Assembly (NCBI GenBank): GCA_022702705.1
Contig: CM040423.1
Span: 125,687,852 to 125,751,851 of the forward strand
Length of the DNA: 64,000 bases
Direction of reading: 5' to 3'
Origin: Papilionanthe hookeriana x Papilionanthe teres
Lineage: Eukaryota; Streptophyta; Magnoliopsida; Asparagales; Orchidaceae
The translations under genes and the position numbers were made by a program. Under the pieces are notes generated by a model. That model had not been told where the DNA came from, made no database searches, and saw only the letters and a list, made by a program, of their open reading frames with translations. Of this stretch, positions 35,140-46,854 are shown one piece after another (positions within the stretch are counted from its first letter, which is position 1; each line of letters begins with the position of its first letter).

Positions 35140-38100
35140 TCACTCCAAAATTCTGAAGTGAGGGGCTTGGAATGAGTCAGCCTGGATGAGATAAAGAAGC
35201 TGGGGAGGTAGAGTAGAGGAGACCATAATCACTTGTGAAGATAAAGCTTTTTTAGCAATCCAATTAGCAGAGTCCGTTACCTTCTCCGAAAATAAAGTTA
35301 AATTGAACGATGAAGTCGAGGCAACGAAAGATCCGATTTGGTAAACCCAAGTGGAATGGTGCCAAGGAGGAAGAAGGTCTTTCCGAAAGTACTCGAACTA
35401 GAGTAGAAGAGTCTCCCTCCACAATGATGGAAGACCATTGAAAGAGTGTAGCAATGTGAAGAGCCCAAAAACAGAGCAGCCAATTCGGCTTCCAATGGAT
35501 CATCGGCAGTAGTGGGAGCCTGGAAGAAAAGCAAACCTTTCCCGAGTATGGTCTCCGAAGATGCCTCCAATGCCGACTAATTGATCCTTGAAAGCACCAT
35601 CGCATTGACTTTAATAAAAGGAGGGCTAGGGGCTTTCCAAAAGATCTTAGTAACTTTGTGAAGCATAGGTCTATTTGTAGACAAAGAAGCCTGAAGAATG
35701 TTTGGAAAATTTTTAACAGAGATCAATTTAGAGATAAAAGTAAGGCAGTGGGTAACAACTCTGTTAGCTTTATGAAGCACCCCATCATATTTAACCCCAT
35801 TTCTATGCATCCAAATGAACCAAGCCACAATACAAGGGATCTCCCCAGCTTTAACTTTCTGCCAGGAATGCCGGGAATCATTAAAATCATGCCAATCTAA
35901 CAACAAGTAGGTTAATTTTCAACTTGCCGATCGAACTCGACCAAACCTCTTGAGAGAAGGGGCATTTAAAGAAAAGATGGTTCGCAGTTTCGAATTAACA
36001 GCACGGAGAAGGCATTTAGAAGGGCCTCTCAAACCTTTGAGTTTTAGAATATCATCGGTAGGGAGGAGCCCATGGAAAATTCTCCAAATGAGGAAGGACA
36101 TAGAGGGGGTAAGATATTTGTTCCATATGCTATTGTCCCACATCGACTCGATTCCAGGAGTTGATAGTGGAATAAATGTGCTTGGTAATGTCTGCTATTC
36201 TTGCCATTTATCCATCCGAGTTTATCAGGTTGATACCTATCAAAGGGATAAGAGCCACCTCGATCAACAACGAATCGACCAAGTAATTGTTTCGGTTTAG
36301 GAATGGACCAATTCATGTTGTCCCAACAACAGGAAATAGGGAATTGGTCTTTGTTAATATTAGGTAGGGGAACCAGAAGTTCCTTTTGACACCAATTATC
36401 TTGCCAAAACAGGATGTCACCCTTGCCTAACTCCCAGTAAATAAGAGATTCAGCTATTTCCTTGTTAATGAGCATATGTTTCCAGATTCTAGAAATGCCT
36501 GTTTTGATATGAGAGGCTAAGGGATGAGTGGTTCTACAATATTTCCCTTTCAAGAAAAGAGCCCAAAGAGAATTCTCGCTCCCCGAAATGAATCCATAAC
36601 TTACAGTAAATTTACTTGTTGTAGGTGTTTCAAGCCTTTAAAACCTAAACCACCAAGCAACTTTAGGCAAGGCTACTCTTTGCCGACTAGCCCAATGAAA
36701 CCGTTTTCTATGACCGCACCATAGAAATCAGTTAAATATTCTTTCAATCCGAATCCCGGAACTTTTCTTTAAGCAAGCCATCTGCAGGATATAAGCGAGG
36801 AAAGAGGTTAATATGCTATTTAGGAGTGTAATTCTGCCACCGGATGAGAGGAAGGAGTTGGACCAATTAGAGAGTCGAGTATTCAACTCGGCAATGATCT
36901 CCTCAAAATGAGTTTGTTTAGATCCGCCTTTAATAAGAAGAACCCCCAAGTATTTTATGGGAAGGTTGGTTTTGACAAAGCCGGTGAATTCGGTGGTCCA
37001 ATGGATAATGTTAGGGTGGATATGGTTGGGGAAAAGCAATTCACACTTGTTTTTGTTGAAATGAAGGCCGGATATCCGTTGAAACTTGTTGAGACGAGTG
37101 CATCACCTTATTAACGAGCAGCTTTAGAAGCTCCGGAGAATATCATTAAATCATCAGCATATAAAAGGTGAGAGATGTTAATATTTGACCTGTGGTGGAA
37201 TTGGGCATAAGGGTGAGAGGAGACTTGAGTATCCAACAGCCTTGAGAGATAGTCCATAACAATGATGAAGATAGTGGGAGAGAGTGGATCACCTTGTTTA
37301 AGCCCTCTAAGTAGCTCCGAAATCACCCCAAGCATTTGCCATTAATGAGGATAGAATGGTTATTGTTCGAAGCCATCTCTTAATGAGTAAACGAAGGTAT
37401 TGGAAAAGCCTCTAAGCATGCAGCACTCGAAGAATAAAGTTCCAATCGATAGTATCATAAGCCTTTTTTATGTCTAGTTTGTAAATCAAGTTACCACCCC
37501 TACAAGGTCCGTCCAAATCCAACAAAAGTTCTTGAGCAAGGAGGGCATTATCAGCAATAGATCCGCCTTTAACAAAAGCCGATTGGTTGGGGCGATAATA
37601 TGAGCAAGATGAGGTTGCAACTGCCAACTAAGATTTTGCCGATTACCTTACCGATAACAAGTGGTTAGAGCTAATTGGTCTATAGTGGTTCCAAGCACTT
37701 AGGGGCATTGGTCTTAGGCACAAGCACAATAGTAGATGCATGGAAGTATTGGGGAATGTCCCTACCTGAAAAGAAGCTTTGGATAGCAGTGGTGACCTCA
37801 GCTTTGCAATTGTTCCAGGTTTTTTTGTAGAATTTAGCACTGTACCCATCAGGACCAGCTGATTTAGAGCTGTCAATAGAGTTAAGTGCCACCCAAATTT
37901 GCTCAAGAGAGGGAATATCAGCTAATTGTAGAGACTGGGTATAATTAAACTCTTTATTAAACAGGCTATCATCAATAGGAGATCTCGTCGCTGGGTTTAA
38001 AAGTCGAAGTTCCTCGGTAATACTTGACAAGCATCATTGGCAATAGCAGCCTTCCTCCTCGAGTGAAGGCCTTGGTCATTTGTGATGGAATGTATAGCAT

Positions 38101-39193
38101 TACATTTCCTTTTGAATTTTATCCATGCATGAAAGAATTTAGTGTTCCTATCTCCATCTTTGAATTTAGTAGTAGCGACTTTTCTCGTCTAAGGAATTGG
38201 TCCCGCCGATCAATAAGAGTAAGCATATGTTCTTGAGCAAGTGACTATCCGCGATTTAGTATCATCGGCAAGGGCAAGCAACTTCCAAAGAAGAGAGATC
38301 CTTCTCAGCTCGTACAATGTTATGAGTGATGTCACCAATAGTCTCCCAACTCCAGGTGAGAAAGGACACAGACCAATTTCGGTTGAAGATTCTGAAGTCT
38401 AATGAAAGGATTGGAGTGGGGACAAGCGATCCACCGCTTAGAGATAATAGATTGAAATCGAGGGTGGGAAGACCAGAAATTCGGGAATCCGAAATGGGGA
38501 GAACTGGTTTGGTTGGGGAGTAGAAATGGAAATAAGTAATGGTCTCGTGATCGGACCCAGCAAAATTTAGATGTGAAATGGTAGTATGAAGAAAAGTATG
38601 GTGCCAAGAATCATTTGCCATGAATCTATCAAGTCTCTCCCGCATTTTACCCCTCCTCCAAGTAAAAGGGTTCCCTTGAAACCCCAAATCAAAAAGGTTT
38701 GCTCTCCGGATGTTATCATTAAACTCGGTGAGTTGGTTGAGATTAGGAGGCCTCGCCACCAGATTTTTCTATAGTAGAAGAAATGTTGTTGAAATCCCCA
38801 CCCACAATCCAAGCTAAGAGATTCCCTAGAGCCGATAAGATGGATTTCTTGCCGCAGTTCTCTTCTAGCAGCTTTAGTGCAACTCGCATAAACAAAAGTT
38901 GTAGCAAAAGAAATACCATTAACCGTACAGTTGTAAATGAATCAATTGAGGATGGTCCACAATAACTTTGCAATGGAGTTCCCGCTCGCCGAGAACCCGC
39001 ATTTTATCGGAAGAGTTAGTAAAAATGGAACGACCAAGCAAACTTGGAAAATAATTTGGATTTCGTGTTTGTGAACCAATGGTTCAAGAAGCACAATGCC
39101 CCGTAGTTGGTGTTTCTTAAAGAGATACAATAGCCTTTTAAGAGATGAGGGGTGGGCCACACCCCTAATATTCCAACATAAGAAGTTAAACAT
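35140..39193 (-). pseudogene. LINE-8 ORF2 (endonuclease, RT, zf-RVT, RNase H)
   Basis: It starts at 39193 (MFNFLCWNIRGVAHPSS). Endonuclease: VGGDFNNISST, FTWRRGKMRERLDRF, AGSDHETIT (shifted after DH). RT: SSKSAGPDGYSAKFYKKTW, LDIKKAYDTIDW, LKQGDPLSPTIF and HLLYADDLMIF, with YADD intact at 37150-37161. zf-RVT: LTPSMSFLIWRIF, TDDILKLKGLRGPSKCL. RNase H: at 35597-35610 ACCATCGCATTGAC replaces ACCATCTGTGTTGAC of LINE-12, so the expected NTDGA reads out of frame. PLEAEL and EGDSST follow, then GEGNG. The end APHFRILE stops at 35140-35142. If the CG strings are errors, this copy could be nearly open. Confidence 0.88.
37150..37161 (-). other. RT active site YADD in LINE-8
   Basis: HLLYADDLMIF, with both catalytic Asp present. 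Confidence 0.9.
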
Positions 39194-40442
39194 CCGGGGG
39201 TTTAGGTTGGGGAGGGAGTGAGTCTGGCCGATCCGGATCTAGATCTAGTTCCGCCACTTCGATATCAGTGAGGTAGTGACACTTTCCCCACCTTGGGTCG
39301 GTTTTGAAGTTCGGATAACACCTTTTTCTTCTTTTTTGCCTTCCGTTCCCGCCAAGCGACTTGAATATTATTCGGGATGTAGATATAATATCTATGGAGG
39401 GTATAATGACTCGCTCAATGATATCTCGACCGTGCGAGTCTTTTGGAGCTTTAATCGTGAGTTCGGGGGTAATGTAGAGGTGTCTCCTCGAGCAGGAATT
39501 ATCGGATCCTCCGGGATAATCTCCGGGTTCACATCTCTATGCAATCCGGAGACATCAACCAGGTGAGTCTAGAGCAATAGGTTCTCGCAAATGAGTTCCC
39601 TGAATAGTATCTTTGGTTTGTCGCACCGAAGATCGGGGTCCGACCGGCTTTTTGGAAGGGGGTTTTAATCAGTAACAATTTTCCATTAAGTGGCCAAACA
39701 TTCCGCAATGTTTACGGAACACCGGTTTAGTTTCCATTTGGATATTTTGCCGTAAACCCTCACCACTCGTCGAGGTGGTAATCCACAATCTGTCTAACTC
39801 GTGGAGAGAAACATCTCTCTCAATCAAGCACTCTAGCACCATGAATGTTCCCCAAATTAGAAGTGGAGGGGTCAACTTTAAGGGAGTCCCTAATGCTCTA
39901 CTAATCCGAAATAGAGCATTAGTGTGGAACAGTTCGATCAGGTAGATTGGGAAATTTAAACCACATAGGTTTAAGTGGGGGTTCTTTAGCCGGATCAAAG
40001 CCGTGGTACCATTCGATGAGTTTCATCCGGGTGTTAGCTATTCGCATAATCTGCATTCCAATTAATCTTGCATAGTCTTCTTCCCTGGATAATCTGATTA
40101 GGAGGTGTCTTCCATCCATCACTCCAAGTTTCCCTTGACCCACAAAGGGAATCTGTTCAAAGCAATTCCTGACTAATTCCATCTTAGGGTGGCCATATTG
40201 GAATTGACCCACAATGGAGAACTTAATAGCTTCAAGCAAGAGATTCCATTTCCTTAGAAGTGAAAATAATGGTCGGTCCGCCCTCCTTAGAGCCAAGAGG
40301 TCTAATGAAGGGGCAATCTGATTTCCAATTGCTCGCATCATGTAAATTTTGGGGGAAAAGCAATTTTTCGCAAAGCATTAGTAACGAGCAAGCCATTACT
40401 TAGTGCACGCGCATAAGAGGTGGATATGTTGATCCCAGCCAT
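39186..40442 (-). pseudogene. LINE-8 ORF1, DUF4283/zinc-knuckle protein
   Basis: The ATG at 40442 gives MAGINISTSYARALSNG, comparable to the SYAATIS start of LINE-12. The DUF4283-like region is split between frames: YGHPKMELVRNCF, GKLGVMDGRH and REEDYARLI are in the frame of 40341-39919, then KPMWFKFPNLP. The segment 39998-39669 has GTPLKLT, ERDVSLHELDRLW and a knuckle reading CGMFGHLMENC, whose first Cys-X2 part (RKHC) has lost one Cys to Arg. The C-terminal stretch 39200-39660 is very CpG-rich and unreadable. The end overlaps ORF2 as ATGTTTAA. Confidence 0.8.
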
Positions 40443-40714
40443 GACAAGAGATTTTCAGAGATGAAATAACATCGGAGGACACAACAAAGGGAGAAGATAC
40501 TCGGGAGGAAAAGGCAGCAAGCAGACAGAGCCCAACCAATGGAACAAGTAAAAATCAAAAAACTTTGCCCGGAAAGATCAAAACCTCTCGAAAGGACCTT
40601 ACCAACCACCCACCAAGACCCGTGTAGGCAAACTCGAAGACCAAACAAGCACCCCCAGCCTTGGAGAAACAGTCAACTTGCCCAGACCGCCACCCGGGGA
40701 AGCCATCACCAGCC

Positions 40715-40728
40715 AAACCCTAGCAGAG
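40715..40728 (-). promoter_or_regulatory. LINE-8 leader telo-box-like motif
   Basis: The minus strand reads CTCTGCTAGGGTTT, about 25 bp from the 5' end, as in the other group I leaders. Confidence 0.5.
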
Positions 40729-40753
40729 CAAAGGAGCCGACCGCCATTTTTTT

Positions 40754-40914
40754 ATATATATGTATGTATACATATATATATGTATGTATACATATATATA
40801 TATATGTATGTATACATATATATATATATGTATGTATAGATATATATATATGTATGTATAGATATATATATATGTCTATATATATATATATCTATGTATA
40901 TATATATATATATC

Positions 40915-40959
<45 letters not shown>
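40754..40959. repeat. Compound (TA)n/(TATG)n microsatellite between two LINE heads
   Basis: About 205 bp of TA runs with at least three TGTATGTATACATATA palindromic units, then TGTATGTATAGATATA and TGTCTATATA variants, grading to pure TA. It is the most structured microsatellite of the window. Its left neighbour is the LINE-8 5' end and its right neighbour the LINE-9 5' end. Confidence 0.93.
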
Positions 40960-40962
<3 letters not shown>

Positions 40963-40991
40963 TGCCATGGTGGAGGCTGAGGTTAGAGAAG

Positions 40992-41004
40992 CTCGCTAGG
41001 GTTT
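40992..41004 (+). promoter_or_regulatory. LINE-9 leader telo-box-like motif (altered)
   Basis: CTCGCTAGGGTTT, where the other group I leaders have CTCTGCTAGGGTTT. The CTG to CG change fits the doubtful CpG pattern of this element. Confidence 0.45.
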
Positions 41005-41389
41005 GATGGGTTATTCGGTGTGGCGGCCGCCTTTCCGGGGCGCCGGTGGGAGGTCGGGCAAGGTGGTGGTGAGGTTCTGCTATCGTTTGGGCTTTCCTCT
41101 AGGAGTCGGAGTCCTCCCGGGCTTTTACTTTGCTCCCCTATCGTTCCATCGGCTTGGCCATCTCTCGTTTGGTTTTCCTCGTTTCCTTACCGCCGAGGGG
41201 GTGGTTCCCCTCTTGGTCTTCGGTGGTGTTCTCCCCTACTCAAGGGGCCGTCGGTCATCGTACCGCTCGTTTTTGAGTTTCCCGGCATTTCTATTTCCAA
41301 ATCCTCCCGCTCATTTATCGTTCTATTGGTGCTTCTTTTCCCCGCTCGTGGTTTTGAGTGGAGGTTGCTATCCCCATGTCCGTCCACCT

Positions 41390-42676
41390 TCTTGGTGGCG
41401 GACCCAAGCACCGGGGTCTCTTCCACTTATGCTTCGCCGTCGGCAATGGTTTGGGGGCACCAAAGTCGGTCGACCATTTATTCTTTCCTCGCCGTTACAT
41501 GATGCCGTCGTCGGAAGGTCCGACCGCCCTTTTATTCGACCCCTTAGCTCCAAAGAGGGCGGACCCGCCGTCGGCTTCACTTCCCGAGAGATGACTTCTT
41601 TAGCCGAGGCTATTAAATTCACCATTATCGTCGGCTCCAGTTCGGGCATCCCAAAATGGAGCCGGTCGACATTTCTTCGAACAACCGCATTTTGTTGGCC
41701 AATGGTAATCGGGAATCATGGATGGCATGCATCTTTTGATTAGACTCGTCTAGTGAAGAGGATTATGCCGTGCTTCTTGATATGGAAGTTCTACAAATAG
41801 CTAAAACCAATATGAAATTAATGAAGTGGTACCTGGGTTTTGATCCCTCAAAGGAACCCCCCATAAAACCCATGTGGTTCACTTTTCCAAATCTCCCCAT
41901 ACAATTATACCACACACATGCATTATTCCAAATTAGCAGAGCTCTGGGAACTCCTCTGAGAGTGGATTCCCCTACCTTTGAGATGGGCATTCCTAAGGCT
42001 GCTAAAGTCCTAGTGGAAAGAGATGTGTCCCTTCTAGAATTGGACAAAATATGGATCACAACCTCAGATGAAGGTGATGGATTCTGGCAGGAAGTGATCC
42101 TAGAGCATAAACCCATTTTCTGCCACCATTGTAGAATGTTTGGACACTTGAAAGAAAAGTGCTGCGTGACCGAAGCCCCCATCAAAAAACCAAATAAGGC
42201 CAGTTGTTGTGGTATCTCCTACCATTGACCCCGGGCCCCATAGTGTTCCCCAACCCGGGGCCGTTCTTCGAATAATCTGCTGGGAAAGCTTAGTGGGAGA
42301 ATCGTCCCGTGGGCCGCACCGTAGACCTCCCACACAATGGTAATATCAACAAAAAGGCAAGGAGGTCACCCACCGTGTAACTACGATAGAGGAGGAAGAT
42401 ATAGAAGAAACTGAGGAAGAAATACCAACACAGGAGCAGGAGCCTGGACCTGCTCAGGACACAATCATCAATATGGTGAATAATTTGGAAGGTGTTTGGC
42501 AGACACAAAAGGCTAAAAAGAAGAAAAAACTTACATCAGAGCTCATTAAATTAGCCCCCCAACCACATCCAAGCAATGATTTTTATGCTCAACCAGGCTC
42601 CCCCCAGGTACAAGTAGGGGCAGGACAAGATCCCAATCCCACCTCTACCACTCCCCACCACCCCAAAAATCATTAG
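41390..42676 (+). pseudogene. LINE-9 ORF1, DUF4283/zinc-knuckle protein
   Basis: The start is uncertain because 41000-41765 is a CpG-rich patch; ACCCAAGCACCGGGGTCTC near 41402 resembles the ORF1 start of the group. Fragments of the DUF4283-like domain can be recognised out of frame (for example AVVGRSDRPFIRPLSSKEGGPAV). From 41770 the frame is clean: KWYLGFDPSKEPPIKPMWF, GTPLRVDSP, VERDVSLLELDKIW and an intact zinc knuckle CHHCRMFGHLKEKC. After another CpG-rich patch the C-terminus reads LEGVWQTQKAKKKKKLTSE, matching the basic patch of LINE-2. The stop TAG (42674-42676) directly precedes the ORF2 ATG. Confidence 0.83.
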
Positions 42677-45600
42677 ATGTTTAATTTCCTTTGCTGGAAC
42701 ATTAGAGGGGCTTCTCACCCCTCTCTTACAAAAGATTGCTTCATCTTTACAAGAAACACCAGCTTTGGTGTATTGCCTTACTTGAACCCATGGTTCAGAA
42801 AAACCAGAAGAGATGGCTATCCAGGTTCCCTGGGTGCTCCCTTTTCACTAACACCTCTAATAAAATCTGGATTATTTGCAGGAAGGAGATCCAGTGGAGT
42901 GTGAGGATTGATCATTCACAATTTGTTCATCTCCACCTCAGCCTGAATGGTTTTGAGTTTGATGTCACTTTTGTGTATGCTGGGTGCACTAAGAGTGCAA
43001 GGCGGGAGCTGTGGTCAGAAATCCATAGGATCATCATTGGTGATAACTCTAGTTGGCTGATTGGGGGAGACTTTAATTGCATTGCTGACACTGCTGAAAA
43101 AGTTGGGGGGAGGACCCCTCAACTCAATAAACTAATTGAGTTCAATGACAATATTCAAAGAGCTAGGCTTTTTGATTTGGATTTCCATGGGAATCAGCTT
43201 ACATGGAGAAGAGGTAAAATCTGGGAAAGGCATGATAGATTTCTGGCCAATAACAATTGGCATCAAAACTTCCTCCACACTATCATATCCCATTTAAACT
43301 TTGCAGTGGTCCGATCATAGACCACTCCTTATTACCATCATCGCTTCCTCAAAGGCCCGCCAACACACACCCCCTTTCGTATATCTTAATTTTTGGTCAT
43401 CTCATCCCAATTTCCCGACCTCGGTGTCCGAACTTTGGATCCCCGGGACCCATGACAACCCTTTTAAAACTCTCCAAAGAATTGCAATTACATGTGGGAA
43501 GGAAGCTTAGGTCTTGGAGCTGGAACACCATCGGCAACATCTTTCAGGAAGTCGCCCAAGCCGAAAAGGTGGTGGCCGATCTCGAGACTCGCTGCCGTTG
43601 CCGATGACTCTCGTTGTGGGGTTTTTGTGTCCGCCTGTGACAAACTCCTTACCCTTATTGATTGGCAGGATCAGCTTCTCAGGCAGAAAGCTGCTATTAG
43701 CAAGTTTAAAGAGGGGGATAGGAATACAAGATTCTACCATGCTTTCATCAATTACAGGAGAAAATGTAATGTTATTCATTCTATTGTGAAAGAACAAGGG
43801 CAACTGCTTAGAGATGAGGTTGATATTGCTATGGATGCTGTCAAGTTTTACAGGCACCTTCTCACACAAAACACTCCTGACAGACCTTACATTGATCCTC
43901 AACTCTTTAGTAAGGAGTTTGCTTACACCCAGTCTCTTATCCTGGAGGATATTCCTTCTCAGGAAGAGATTTGGGTGGCTCTAAGTTCCATTGATAGCTC
44001 TAAAGCAGCAGGCCCTGATGGCTTTTCTCGCCGATTTCTATAAGAAAACCTGGAATATTTGTAAAGCTGAGGTTACTAATGCCATCCAAAGCTACTTTCA
44101 GGGAGTTGATATGCCTCATTATTTCCATGCATCTACTATGATCCTAATCCCTAAGACTTCAGCTACGAAGGACTGGAACCGGTTCAGACCCATCAGCCTC
44201 ACTTCTGTCATCAGTAAGATCATTAACAAAATTTTGGTGGGAAGGCTACAACCCCATCTGGACAAGATCATTAACCCTACCCGCCTGCTTGTGAAAGGCG
44301 GATCTATAGCCGACAATGTCTTGCCTGCCGTGAGCTGCCGCCGGATCTCGATAGGCATTGCAGGGGTGGCAACCTTATCTACAAGTTAGACATTAAGAAA
44401 GCATATGACACAATTGATCGGAATTTTGTATCGGAGGTGCCGCAGTGCTGCAGGTTTTTCCCGTAAATTTTGTCAACTTATTAGCAGATGGCTTCACCAA
44501 AACCACCACTCTCTTCTCATCAATGGTACTCGTTGGGGGGTTTTTCGAGCAACCGTGGGTCTCAAACAAGGAGACCCCTTATCTCCTACTATCTTCATCC
44601 TTACTATGGATTATTTTTCTAAAATGTTGGAAGCTCATGTTTCACCTTATCATTATGCCAACTACCATCATAGATCTAACATCACCATCTCTCATTTGAT
44701 GTATGCAGATGACATTATATTATTTTCCGTGGCTAATAAACTCCGCTCGTCGTAAAAGTCCTTACTTGCATTCATCATTTCCGAATGCACTCGTGCCTAC
44801 AATTCAACCATGCTAAATGTGAGTTAGTGTTTCCTAACCACATTGCTTCTAATGTATCTCACTGGATAACTCAGACCACAGGCTTCTCCAAGGAAAACCT
44901 TCCCATGAAGTATTTGGGGGTACCTCTGATTAGAGGTAGAACCAAACAGGTCCATTTTGGCTGGTGGTTTGGGTTTCAAAGGGCTGAAACAGCTTCAGCA
45001 GGTGAATTTTTGTAAACTTTGAATCAACTTCAGGCAATAGAATTCCCTTTGGGCTAAGTATATGTTTGGGAAATATTGTAAAGGCACTCCCCCAACTTTA
45101 AGTACGTATCAAACCCAGGGCTTCAAGAATCGGAAGCACATGATCAAGAATGAGAGTCGGTCGACTCTATGTATCATCGGGAGTTAGGAAGAGGGGATAT
45201 TTTATTCCGGCAGATCATTGGTGCCCTCAAGATATGCTCACCGGCTTACCCAACACAAACAAAAATCAGCTCCCTATGTCCGATCGCTGGAATGAGGATC
45301 AATGGGATTCTCCTCGCTCTTAAGCTATTTCTCCAGGATTACTCGCCTCAACAAATTATCAATATCCCATTCGACGTAACAAAGCCTCGATAAAATTATA
45401 TGGCAAGATGGGAAGCCGTATGTACCCTAACCAAAACCCTCTATCTGAAAATTAACAACTGGTGTTCCACTGGCTGGGGATCTAAGCTGTGGAACAAATT
45501 TCTCACCCCATCTATGTCCTTTCTGAATTGGAGGATTTTCCACCATTGATTCCCAACTGATGATATCCTTAAACTTAAAGGAATTAGAGGACCTTCTAAA

Positions 45601-46465
45601 TGTTCTCTTTGTGGCAAGCAAGCTGAATCAATTACCCATCTATTCTTCATGTGTCCTTTCTCCCAGCAGGTATGGACTCTATTGGCTGACATGTTGAACA
45701 TCAACACTATTACTTTGGACTGGCAGAATTTCTTCAGCTGCTGGCAGTCCTGGCAGAAGCTAAAGCTGGGTGTCATCCCTTATATTGTGGCTTGGTTTAT
45801 TTGGATGCATAGGAATGGGGTGAGATTTAATGATCTTCCTTGCAAAGTAACCACTCGTTCGGGAAATTGCCATTCCTATATTTCTAAGCTCATCGCATTT
45901 CGAAGTTTCCCAACATCCTCAAAATTCCCCCACAAGAATCAATCAAAAATTTCAGGATTCTCAAAATATATTGGAATACCCCTACTTATCCTTATATCAA
46001 GGTCAACACGAGATGGTGCTTTCTCCGTGAGGGGCTGGCTTTGGTGGGGTTTTCAGGAACCACTTGGGCAAGTGTGTTTGCTACTTCCTTTCTCCCACCC
46101 ATGTTGCTCGACCCTTTGGAGGTTGAGCTATCCGCTGTCTATCGGTCGTGTTCTTTGCTGTCCTCAACAACCGGAACTATCTTATAGTGGAGGGGATTCC
46201 GACATGCTCATAAATTACATGCATGAGGTGTCCCCAAGCTCCTCGGCACCATCTAGTTTGGAAACAAAGAATAAATGAGCTGATCCAAGTACCACTCTAT
46301 AACTTTCACATTCATCTATAGGGAGGAAACAGACCGGCTTAACTCGGTTAAGCAAGGAATGCAATCCTCGAACCAAAACATCATGGTCTCCAAAAGCCTC
46401 CCCCCAATTACGGCTTCTACCGGAAGCGAAGTTTTCCGGCCCCACATTTTCAAATTGTGGATTAG
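42677..46465 (+). pseudogene. LINE-9 ORF2 (endonuclease, RT, zf-RVT, RNase H)
   Basis: It starts at 42677 (MFNFLCWNIRGASHPS). Endonuclease: LLEPMVQKN, IGGDFNCIADT, WRRGKIWERHDRF. RT: SSKAAGPDGFS, FRPISLTSVISKIINKIL, LKQGDPLSPTIF and HLMYADDIILF, with YADD intact at 44702-44713. At about 44958 the sequence jumps from GRTKQVHF to GGLGFKGLKQLQ, removing about 83 residues. zf-RVT is complete: LTPSMSFLNWRIF, TDDILKLKGIRGPSKCSLCG. RNase H is within a CpG-rich patch; KVNTRDGAF-like and EVELSAV-like pieces can be seen out of frame. The end is near the TAG at 46463-46465, approximate. Confidence 0.85.
44702..44713 (+). other. RT active site YADD in LINE-9
   Basis: HLMYADDIILF, with both catalytic Asp present. 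Confidence 0.9.
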
Positions 46466-46779
46466 ATTTTCTCCGGGTTCTCTCGATCACTGTTTTGATG
46501 ATGCACCTCCCGCCATCTCGTTTTCTCGCACGGTTTGCCCATTTTCATGTGTTTCAACCCTGTATTGGATTTAGTTCTGGTGGCTTTGTTCTACACCACA
46601 TTTTTTTGGGTATAGGAGTCTTGCATGTAACTATCTGTCTGTAGACCAATGGTCATAGGTTCTTTCTTTTGGGGTCTTGAGGCTGGAACCTATTAATTTA
46701 GTCGAGCCACCTCAACCCCGACTTTTGGATGTAACTTCATTTCGATTAACATGCAGAAGTCTTTTTGCTAAAAAAAAAA

Positions 46780-46854
46780 TGTATATATATATATATATAT
46801 ATATGTGTACATATATGTATATATATATGTATATATATGCATATATATATATAT
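46780..46854. repeat. (TA)n microsatellite with TG/TC interruptions
   Basis: About 75 bp of TA with GTACATATATG units, between the A-tail of LINE-9 and the 3' end of LINE-10. Confidence 0.94.

Larger units (their letters stand above)
34836..40753 (-). mobile_element. LINE-8: full-length group I LINE with CpG-rich patches
   Basis: 5.9 kb on the minus strand: leader with telo-box (40715-40728), ORF1 40442-39186, ORF2 39193-35140 and a 300-nt 3' UTR with the ATTAACATGTAGGGGGCC signature and an A9 tail. Both ends abut (TA)n-type microsatellite. Its 5' end faces the 5' end of LINE-9. Large stretches (35270-36300, 36550-37680, 38000-38560, 39200-40420) are CpG-rich, with CG strings where LINE-12 has CTG or CAG. 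Confidence 0.93.
40960..46779 (+). mobile_element. LINE-9: full-length group I LINE with an internal deletion
   Basis: 5.8 kb on the plus strand: leader with altered telo-box (40992-41004), ORF1 to 42676, ORF2 from 42677 and a 3' UTR of about 310 nt with GATTAACATGCAGAAG and an A10 tail, then (TA)n. CpG-rich, GC-rich patches (41000-41765, 42170-42330, 43315-43660, 44270-44560, 45120-45420, 45850-46560) alternate sharply with CpG-poor stretches that read well. About 250 bp are missing from the RT thumb region near 44958. Confidence 0.93.

Noticed and set aside
39276..39566. Plus-strand frame of 96 residues in LINE-8
   Set aside because: Antisense to the ORF1 C-terminus, in a CpG-rich patch; no similarity to anything recognised.
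41003..41743. GC-rich frame of 246 residues that looks like a distinct gene
   Set aside because: It covers the leader and ORF1 start of LINE-9. Pieces of the DUF4283 region can be seen out of frame, and the high CpG matches the suspected base-calling artefact.
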